A stretch of DNA of 64,000 nucleotides from Vibrio sp. FE10 (lineage in GTDB: Bacteria; Pseudomonadota; Gammaproteobacteria; Enterobacterales; Vibrionaceae): NCBI RefSeq assembly GCF_030297155.1, contig NZ_AP028067.1, positions 2,790,001-2,854,000 of the forward strand. The letters are read 5' to 3'. The first letter of the stretch is position 1. Every line of letters starts with the position of its first letter. The position numbers and the translations under genes are program-made. The notes beneath the pieces were generated by a model that saw nothing but the letters and a program-made list of their open reading frames with translations, did no database searches and was not told the origin of the DNA. Shown here in pieces: positions 58,546-64,000 of this stretch.

Positions 58546-59061
58546 ATGAAATTAAAAGTATCGATTATTTTACTGGTTCTATCTGCATTTTTAAGTGGTT
58601 GGTTATATTGGGGCAGCGATGCAAAAGTAGAGCGCTTGCTCACTCAGCATGAATGGCAATCTAAGATGGTCACTCTGATCAGCGACAACAAGCAAGCTGA
58701 CTCAATCGGCCCGCTTCGTAAAGTTGAGCTATCATCGAATGCGAAATACCTACCAAATGGTACATACCTGAGAATGTCAGTGGTTAGGCTATACGGTACT
58801 CAAACTGAGCCTGCGAATGTCATCAACATTTCGGAAACTGGTCAGTGGGATATAAACGACAACTACCTATTGGTTTCACCAACAGAATTTAAAGATGTGA
58901 CTTCAGCTCAGCGCCAAGATTTTTCAGAAGGGCAACTCGAACTGATCACTCAGGTTATTAAGATGGATGCCGAGCAGAGCCGACGCATTGATATCGTTAA
59001 TCCGAAAGCACTGTTGCTGACTAGCTTGAACCACGGTTCTACTGTGTTGTTTTCAAACTAA
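58546..59061 (+). CDS. toxS: ToxR-stabilising membrane protein ToxS
   Basis: A 171-residue partner protein with an N-terminal membrane anchor (VSIILLVLSAFLSGWLYWGS) and a periplasmic beta-rich domain, including ETGQWDINDNYLLVSPTEFK. It protects ToxR from proteolysis and forms a bile-binding heterodimer with it in V. cholerae and V. parahaemolyticus. It is one base downstream of toxR, so translation is coupled. Confidence 0.95.
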   Translation: MKLKVSIILLVLSAFLSGWLYWGSDAKVERLLTQHEWQSKMVTLISDNKQADSIGPLRKVELSSNAKYLPNGTYLRMSVVRLYGTQTEPANVINISETGQWDINDNYLLVSPTEFKDVTSAQRQDFSEGQLELITQVIKMDAEQSRRIDIVNPKALLLTSLNHGSTVLFSN

Positions 59062-59080
59062 CTCTCTCGAGTAATAAATA

Positions 59081-59104
59081 AAGGGGCATTACGCCCCTTT
59101 TTTG
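59081..59104 (+). terminator. toxRS terminator
   Basis: AAGGGGC and GCCCCTT around ATTAC are followed by TTTTTG. Confidence 0.85.
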
Positions 59105-59271
59105 TATCTAATGTCTGACATAAGATCTATCGATTGGATTTATTCACTTACCCTATTGTCGGCTCTTCTCTTAGCCAACTTTTCAAGTAACTAGCTCGTC
59201 AAAATGGCATTTGAAATATTAACGTTTGCCGTTAGCATCAAGTTACTGTTATAGAATTTAAAAGGCTAATC

Positions 59272-59583
59272 ATGACGACAGAATCAAACTCGTTAAGCAC
59301 GTCAATCACCAAGGCAACAATCGCAATACACTATTGTCGTCAATGTAACTGGATGCTTCGCTCTAGCTGGTTATGCCAAGAACTGCTGCATACCTTCAGT
59401 GAAGAAATTGAACAGGTGAGCTTACACCCGGATACCGGAGGTCGATTTGAGATCTTTTGTAATGGAGTGCAGATCTGGGAAAGAAAAGCGGATGGCGGTT
59501 TTCCTGAGGCGAAAGTGCTGAAGCAAAGAGTGCGAAACATCATTGCTCCAGACAGAGATCTTGGCCACGTAGACTCGAAGTAA
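59272..59583 (+). CDS. SelT/SelW/SelH (Rdx) family thioredoxin-fold protein
   Basis: A 103-residue Rdx-family protein. The redox motif is CRQC (C22-C25), with cysteine where selenoprotein W has selenocysteine, followed by NWMLRSSWLCQELL. The glycine-rich DTGGRFEIF and GGFPEAKVLKQRVR complete the family fold. It probably has a redox role, but its partner is unknown. It has its own upstream spacer after the toxRS terminator and is convergent with yfcE. Confidence 0.88.
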   Translation: MTTESNSLSTSITKATIAIHYCRQCNWMLRSSWLCQELLHTFSEEIEQVSLHPDTGGRFEIFCNGVQIWERKADGGFPEAKVLKQRVRNIIAPDRDLGHVDSK

Positions 59584-59599
59584 GCCTTAACCGAGGCTT
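59582..59599. terminator. Weak stem-loop between the Rdx gene and yfcE
   Basis: AAGCCT and AGGCTT flank 6 bases at the Rdx stop codon. The T run is poor. Confidence 0.35.
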
Positions 59600-59655
59600 T
59601 ACTTGTTTAGCTTCAGTTTGCCGGCGTGGTGTTGAATGGGCTTTAAACTAACCGC

Positions 59656-60201
59656 TTACAGCTGGCCACTCACAAGCAACTCGCCTTCAAGGCTAACCAC
59701 TTTAAACGTACCGTTTTCGTATAACCCATAGCTTGCAGCATGATCATTTCGTGGGAATGTCGCCGAGCTTGGATTAAAGATGAAGATGCCATCCTGATAT
59801 TCAGCGACAGGTATATGAGTATGACCATGGGCAATCACATCGCCCGCTTTTAACGCTGGGCGCTTACTTGAGTTGTAAAGGTGACCATGAGTTAAGAAGA
59901 TACGCTGGCCGGACTCCAATAACACCCATGAGTAATCAACCATCATAGGGAAAGACAGCAGCATTTGGTCCACTTCACTGTCGCAATTACCACGAACCGC
60001 GATGATCTCTTGAGAAAACTCATTAAGTTTTTCAGCAACCGTTGGCGGGTTATACCCTTCAGGAATCGGATTTCTCGGACCATGATTCAGGATATCGCCA
60101 AGCAAAACTAAATATTGAGCACCAGACGCTTGGTATAACGCTAATACCTTTTCTGTTGCTGGCAGTGACCCATGTAAATCTGAAGCAAAAAATAATTTCA
60201 C
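59656..60201 (-). CDS. yfcE: Phosphodiesterase YfcE
   Basis: A 181-residue calcineurin-like metallophosphodiesterase (E. coli YfcE 184), active on artificial phosphodiesters in E. coli; its physiological substrate is unknown. All metal motifs are present: SDLHGSLPA, LGDILNHGPRN, GNCDSEVDQ, LTHGHLY and HGHTHIP. It lies 47 bp downstream of the CBS gene on the same strand, so it may be read through from the DUF1538 operon. Confidence 0.94.
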   Translation of the reverse strand: MKLFFASDLHGSLPATEKVLALYQASGAQYLVLLGDILNHGPRNPIPEGYNPPTVAEKLNEFSQEIIAVRGNCDSEVDQMLLSFPMMVDYSWVLLESGQRIFLTHGHLYNSSKRPALKAGDVIAHGHTHIPVAEYQDGIFIFNPSSATFPRNDHAASYGLYENGTFKVVSLEGELLVSGQL

Positions 60202-60248
60202 ACGTACTTCTCCATAAAACTTATGAGGCTATTGTACGTATCGAAAAG

Positions 60249-60656
60249 CTAAACGTCACCTCTCGCCATACCGTTGATCACGATATTATTGTAACTAACC
60301 ATACCGACTATCTTATTGTCACTGACCACTGGAGCGCGACTGATACCAAAACGTTCAAACAAGCGCGCACAATATTTCACATTCATATCAGCAGACACTG
60401 TCAAAGCAGGCTTAGTCATAATTTCATAAACGTTGGTTCGCTTTGGAGAACGGTTCTTAGCCAGCACTTTTTTGGCTATATCATTCATCAACACGATGCC
60501 GTACTCATCATCCTCGTGGCGTTTATCAACAATGATGGCTTTCACTTTGTGTGTTCTCGCCATCTCAATCGCTTCCAATACCGTGGTTAGCCCGTCAATA
60601 ATCACGTACGTATTGGCCATTACATCGCCCACACGGATCTTTTCACTGGTACTCAT
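60249..60656 (-). CDS. Twin CBS-domain protein
   Basis: A 135-residue cytosolic protein made of two CBS motifs (about 8-65, VGDVMANTYVIIDGLTTVLE; and about 75-130, VYEIMTKPALTVSADMNVKY then FGISRAPVVSDNKIVGMVSY). CBS pairs usually bind adenosine nucleotides and act as switches. Its start overlaps the PII-like gene stop by 4 bp. As the last gene of the four-gene operon it is probably a second nucleotide sensor for the DUF1538 membrane proteins. Confidence 0.93.
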   Translation of the reverse strand: MSTSEKIRVGDVMANTYVIIDGLTTVLEAIEMARTHKVKAIIVDKRHEDDEYGIVLMNDIAKKVLAKNRSPKRTNVYEIMTKPALTVSADMNVKYCARLFERFGISRAPVVSDNKIVGMVSYNNIVINGMARGDV

Positions 60657-61003
60657 AGTTCATCCTCCACAACCTTGGTTAACGTTTCGACTTGATGAGC
60701 GACGCCGACCGCATCTTCCACATCAATCTGCACAGCAATGCCCTGACCAGACTCTTGATCGAACTCCCCCACTTCACCGATGGTTTCTAGAATATGCCTA
60801 GCCAAATGCTCTTCAACCACAAACAGCAGCACATCTTTTTGCACCTCTAACGTTAAACCAAAGAAAGTACGTTTTTGGTTTAAGCCCTGCCCTCGGGCAT
60901 TGTTAATCACCGTAGCACCGGTTGCACCCGCATCACGCGCGGCATCGAGCACGATGTCTGTCTTGCTCTCTTCTACAAACGCTAAGATAAGTTTAAAGCG
61001 CAT
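60653..61003 (-). CDS. PII-like signalling protein
   Basis: A 116-residue protein with the PII ferredoxin-like fold. The start [20 protein letters not shown], the region GATGATVINNARGQGLNQKR and the C-terminal GEFDQESGQGIAVQIDVEDA follow the PII pattern. The T-loop is much shorter than in GlnB/GlnK and lacks the uridylylated tyrosine context, so this is a PII-like protein of a different class. It overlaps the upstream DUF1538 gene by 11 bp and the CBS gene by 4 bp. It probably binds a nucleotide and a DUF1538 partner, but this is inference. Confidence 0.85.
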   Translation of the reverse strand: MRFKLILAFVEESKTDIVLDAARDAGATGATVINNARGQGLNQKRTFFGLTLEVQKDVLLFVVEEHLARHILETIGEVGEFDQESGQGIAVQIDVEDAVGVAHQVETLTKVVEDEL

Positions 61004-61787
61004 CTTTGCTCTCCTTAGAGGATTGTGATCGGTTTAGCCATTGCGTTATTTGGGCATACGCCATCACAGATATAATTGGAAATAAGCTTGCGAATGCAAT
61101 CAACCCGAAGCCATCGATCACCGGATTTCTTCCGGGCACCGTTGAGGCTAATCCCAAACCAAGTGCCGTGACTAAGGGAACCGTCACCGTTGAGGTCGTC
61201 ACACCGCCAGAATCGTAAGCTAATGGAATAATCAATTTTGGGGCATAGAAGGTTTGAATCACCACAATGACATAGCCAAAAATGATGTAGTAATGAATCG
61301 GGTCACCAGCAACGATCCGATAGCTTCCAAGCGAGATGCCAATCGCAACGCCTAACGCCACGGCGATTCTCAAGCCATTAATGCGAATACTGCCACCAGA
61401 CACTTGGTTCGCTTTAATGGCCACAGCGATCAGTGAAGGCTCGGCTATCGTGGTACTAAAGCCAATACAGAACGCGAACAGGTAGACCCAATAATAATCA
61501 AACCAAGCCAATGCTTGACCTGAACTCAGTTTAAACTCCGTTAGAAAACTCGATTCCGTCAGCTGCATCGCCATTGTTTCACCGAGAGGAAACAGCGCGA
61601 ATTCTAACCCCATCAAGAATAACGATAAGCCAAGAATTACGTAGAAAAAGCCGAGTAATACTTTAGCGAGATTGGTAACAGGTTTGCGTAATACCGCCAA
61701 CTGAAAGCCGAAGATAATGACCGCAATGGGGATCACATCGGTAACGGTACCAAGAAAGGTGCCGACAAATTGCTGCACGCTGATCAT
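60993..61787 (-). CDS. DUF1538 integral membrane protein (second copy)
   Basis: A 264-residue protein with about seven predicted helices. The family signatures are [14 protein letters not shown] (60-73), [15 protein letters not shown] (109-123) and [20 protein letters not shown] (191-210), then [18 protein letters not shown]. Compared with the upstream paralogue it has an extra 20-residue segment before the TTIAEP helix and lacks the Glu-rich loop after it. Its start overlaps the paralogue stop by 4 bp. The pair probably forms a heteromeric transporter. The substrate is unknown. Confidence 0.9.
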   Translation of the reverse strand: MISVQQFVGTFLGTVTDVIPIAVIIFGFQLAVLRKPVTNLAKVLLGFFYVILGLSLFLMGLEFALFPLGETMAMQLTESSFLTEFKLSSGQALAWFDYYWVYLFAFCIGFSTTIAEPSLIAVAIKANQVSGGSIRINGLRIAVALGVAIGISLGSYRIVAGDPIHYYIIFGYVIVVIQTFYAPKLIIPLAYDSGGVTTSTVTVPLVTALGLGLASTVPGRNPVIDGFGLIAFASLFPIISVMAYAQITQWLNRSQSSKESKDAL

Positions 61788-62518
61788 GTCACCACCATTC
61801 CGTACACCATGACAAACATCATTGGTAACAGTGAAGCAAAAGCAATCAAACCAAAACCATCGATCATAGGGTTACGCCCCTTAATCGCAGACGCGAGCCC
61901 CACTCCCAATGCCGTGACCAAAGGAACGGTAATGGTCGATGTTGTAACGCCTCCAGAATCGTAAGCAATCCCGATGATGTTCTCCGGAGCAAAAGCCGTA
62001 AGCACCACCACCCCGATATAACCACCAATGATCATGTATTGAATTGGCCAACCTTTTAATATTCGTAGCACGCCAAGTAAAATGGCGATGCCCACCGACA
62101 ACGCCACTGTAAATCGTAAGCCATTCGCGTAGTGCTCCATCTCCTCTAAAGAGTTAGGGATAACACCGCCCTCTGCTGCCACTTCTGCCGCTTCCGCAGC
62201 AACGGCTGTCAAAGCAGGCTCCGCAATGGTTGTGCCAAACCCCAAACAAAAGGCAAAGGTCAGTAACCAGAACACGCTCCCCTTGCGTGCAAACGCTTGA
62301 GCCATTGACTCACCGATAGGGAAAAGCCCCATTTCGAGTCCAAAAATGAAGAAGGTCAGGCCTAAGACAACCAATACTAAACCCAGTAAAATAGACAACA
62401 GATGAGGAAGGGGTTCCTGAAGGACAACGAGCTGAAAGAAAGCAATCACCGCTACAATTGGCAATAGATCCCTTAAGCTGCCTAGCATGGCTTTAAACAA
62501 AGCTAGCATTGCCCTCAT
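61784..62518 (-). CDS. DUF1538 integral membrane protein (first copy)
   Basis: A 244-residue paralogue of the downstream gene with the same helices and signatures: [14 protein letters not shown] (60-73), [15 protein letters not shown] (93-107) and [20 protein letters not shown] (186-205). Two similar TT-x(4-5)-P-x(2)-TA segments, polar and Gly/Pro-rich within helices, look like broken helices or re-entrant loops, as seen in secondary transporters. It is first in the operon, with GAAGGA as ribosome site. Confidence 0.9.
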   Translation of the reverse strand: MRAMLALFKAMLGSLRDLLPIVAVIAFFQLVVLQEPLPHLLSILLGLVLVVLGLTFFIFGLEMGLFPIGESMAQAFARKGSVFWLLTFAFCLGFGTTIAEPALTAVAAEAAEVAAEGGVIPNSLEEMEHYANGLRFTVALSVGIAILLGVLRILKGWPIQYMIIGGYIGVVVLTAFAPENIIGIAYDSGGVTTSTITVPLVTALGVGLASAIKGRNPMIDGFGLIAFASLLPMMFVMVYGMVVT

Positions 62519-62818
62519 CGCGATTCCTTCTCGTTGAGATAATGTCTGGTTATAAGTTACTCATAATGATGGCAAATCCTTATCAAAGCTTATGTGACAA
62601 ATATTACGCAGTTGGTAACATATCCGAGTAAAATCCATAAGTGTGATAACGGTACACATCCTAAGTTGGTGAATTTAATTTCAATCTTTCATAAATTGAA
62701 AACACGTAATTTAGGTATCACACGATTGAAACCAACTGATCGTTATAGTGATTTTTTCGTATTGGTTGGCGATTAAAAACAAGCCATGTCTATAATTATG
62801 TTTAATAAGGAGATTGGT
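62519..62818. promoter_or_regulatory. Divergent region between the DUF1538 operon and yfcH
   Basis: This 300-bp spacer contains a candidate minus-strand promoter: TTGCCA (62570-62575) and TATAAC (62549-62554) with a short 15-bp gap. Nothing else is recognised before the yfcH ribosome site AGGAG. Confidence 0.35.
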
Positions 62819-63733
62819 ATGAAGATATTGTTAACTGGTGGTACTGGATTTATTGGCTCTGAATTGATCAAGAGTTGGAACACTGACGACGTGACTTTAC
62901 TGACACGAAGTCCTGAAAAAGCAAAGCAAAGCCTGCACCATCTGAACCAGAACAACCTTCATTACATACAATCCCTTGATGAACTCAACGACCTCAATAA
63001 CTTCGATGTGGTGGTTAACCTTGCTGGCGAACCGATTGCAGACAAGCGTTGGAGCGAACAGCAAAAAGAGAGAATCTGTAGTAGCCGCTGGCACATCACA
63101 GAAAAACTGGTCGAGTTAATTCATGCCAGCAGCAACCCACCCGATGTTTTTATTAGCGGGTCAGCCGTTGGCTATTATGGCGATCAACAACAACAGCCGT
63201 TTGACGAATCATTACAAGTTGAGGATGAGAGTTTCCCTCATAAAGTCTGTGCCCACTGGGAAGAAATAGCTAAACGAGCTCAATCAGATAACACACGTGT
63301 GCTCCTACTTCGAACAGGGATTGTGTTGGGCGAAAATGGCGGCGCACTTAAGAAGATGCTAATGCCTTACAAACTTGGTGTAGGTGGGCCTCTAGGTTCA
63401 GGCAAGCAGTACATGCCATGGATTCACATGCTCGATATGGTGAGAGCCATCAACCACTTGCTGTCTGCCCCTCACGCTCAAGGCGAGTTTAATATGTGTG
63501 CCCCGCACCCTGTCACCAACAAACTGTTCAGCAGCACGTTAGCCAAACAATTGGGCCGACCTCATTTCTTGTTCACACCGAAATGGGCAATGTCGCTGCT
63601 GATGGGTGAATCGTCATGCTTGTTATTCGACAGCATTCGCTCTAAACCAAAGAAACTCACCGAAATGGGATTCATCTTTAGTTACTCAAGAATCGAGCCT
63701 GCACTAAAAAACTTGTTACAACATCAAGACTAA
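62819..63733 (+). CDS. yfcH: TIGR01777-family epimerase/oxidoreductase YfcH
   Basis: A 304-residue extended short-chain dehydrogenase (SDR39U1 group). The NAD(P) loop GGTGFIGSELI is at the N-terminus, NLAGEPI and FISGSAVGYYGD are family motifs, and the C-terminal domain ends around LGRPHFLFTPKWAMSLLMGE. The ATG at 62819 follows AAGGAG, so two earlier in-frame ATGs are not used. The substrate is unknown. Confidence 0.92.
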   Translation: MKILLTGGTGFIGSELIKSWNTDDVTLLTRSPEKAKQSLHHLNQNNLHYIQSLDELNDLNNFDVVVNLAGEPIADKRWSEQQKERICSSRWHITEKLVELIHASSNPPDVFISGSAVGYYGDQQQQPFDESLQVEDESFPHKVCAHWEEIAKRAQSDNTRVLLLRTGIVLGENGGALKKMLMPYKLGVGGPLGSGKQYMPWIHMLDMVRAINHLLSAPHAQGEFNMCAPHPVTNKLFSSTLAKQLGRPHFLFTPKWAMSLLMGESSCLLFDSIRSKPKKLTEMGFIFSYSRIEPALKNLLQHQD

Positions 63734-63776
63734 TTCTTTACCCTAGAGTTAGAGAGACTCTAATAAAGGATTAAGC

Positions 63777-64000
63777 GTGAACAAGTCGATTCTTATCACT
63801 GGTTGTTCAACGGGTATTGGTTACACATGTGCTCATGCGCTTCAAAAGCGTGGTTTTCATGTCATTGCATCGTGTCGTCATCCGCAAGATGTGCAGCGCC
63901 TGCAAGATGAAGGACTGACCTGCATACAGCTCGACCTTTCTAATCAAGAAAGCATTGAACAAGCTGCACAGCTTGCTATCGAGCTGGCGCCTAACGGATT
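63777..64000 (+). CDS. Short-chain dehydrogenase/reductase (N-terminal part, cut by window edge)
   Basis: A GTG at 63777, preceded by AAGGA at a 6-base spacing, opens a frame that runs off the window after 74 codons. The translation begins MNKSILITGCSTGIGYTCAH, containing the TGxxxGIG NAD(P)-binding motif of classical SDR enzymes, followed by ASCRHPQDVQRL and the adenine-site Asp in QLDLSN. The catalytic Tyr-Lys region lies outside. It follows yfcH after 43 bp and may be cotranscribed. Confidence 0.88.
   Translation, partial: MNKSILITGCSTGIGYTCAHALQKRGFHVIASCRHPQDVQRLQDEGLTCIQLDLSNQESIEQAAQLAIELAPNG

Overview
The window is a chromosomal housekeeping region of a Vibrio. The evidence is a ToxR-ToxS pair next to htpG, a TfoS-like chitin regulator beside a candidate TfoR small RNA and the feo operon, moderate G+C, and family-typical Vibrio versions of every enzyme. 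A Splendidus-clade species is plausible, but that is an impression and was not tested. I see no prophage, insertion sequence, integron, CRISPR array, rRNA or tRNA gene. Nearly all genes are intact; only the two window edges cut genes (rnd at the left, a short-chain dehydrogenase at the right).

Layout. 1-7.4 kb (minus strand): rnd, fadD, an alpha/beta hydrolase with a pentapeptide-repeat insert, a Slp-type lipoprotein, a small unknown, tsaB, yoaA and a 66-residue unknown. 7.7-12 kb: purU, yecM-like, argS and a HIT protein. 12-21.5 kb is a metal and chitin-sensing block: feoABC, the candidate sRNA tfoR, a hexamer microsatellite, tfoS, then znuA divergent from znuCB around a Zur palindrome. 21.7-33 kb is the TCA block sdhCDAB-sucABCD on the minus strand, divergent from gltA. 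33-40.5 kb: Nif3-like, DUF1853, pgm-seqA, ybfF, DUF2788, fldA, DUF4442 and fur. 40.7-47.1 kb: glnS and the N-acetylglucosamine genes nagE/nagA-nagC. 47.1-55.1 kb: a KefB-type antiporter, asnB, rfaH, a POT peptide transporter, hemH and adk. 55.4-59.6 kb: htpG, toxRS and a Rdx-type thioredoxin-fold protein. 59.6-64 kb: yfcE, a four-gene DUF1538-DUF1538-PII-like-CBS operon, yfcH and the start of an SDR gene.

How the genes work together. TfoS is thought to sense chitin oligosaccharides and switch on TfoR for competence, while nagE/nagA/nagC import and process the GlcNAc monomer. Feo, Fur, Znu, hemH and fldA share metal and redox supply, and Fur-, FNR-, Zur-, ArcA-, CRP- and NagC-like sites can be read upstream of the expected genes. 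Most convergent pairs are separated by one bidirectional terminator.

The least understood system is the translationally coupled operon at 60249-62518: two paralogous membrane proteins of unknown function, a PII-like protein with a shortened T-loop and a twin-CBS protein. It looks like a nucleotide-gated transporter. Other oddities are a perfect seven-copy hexamer repeat, two unrelated 15-bp tandem arrays, a 102-bp palindromic intergenic element and a His-rich tail on ZnuC.
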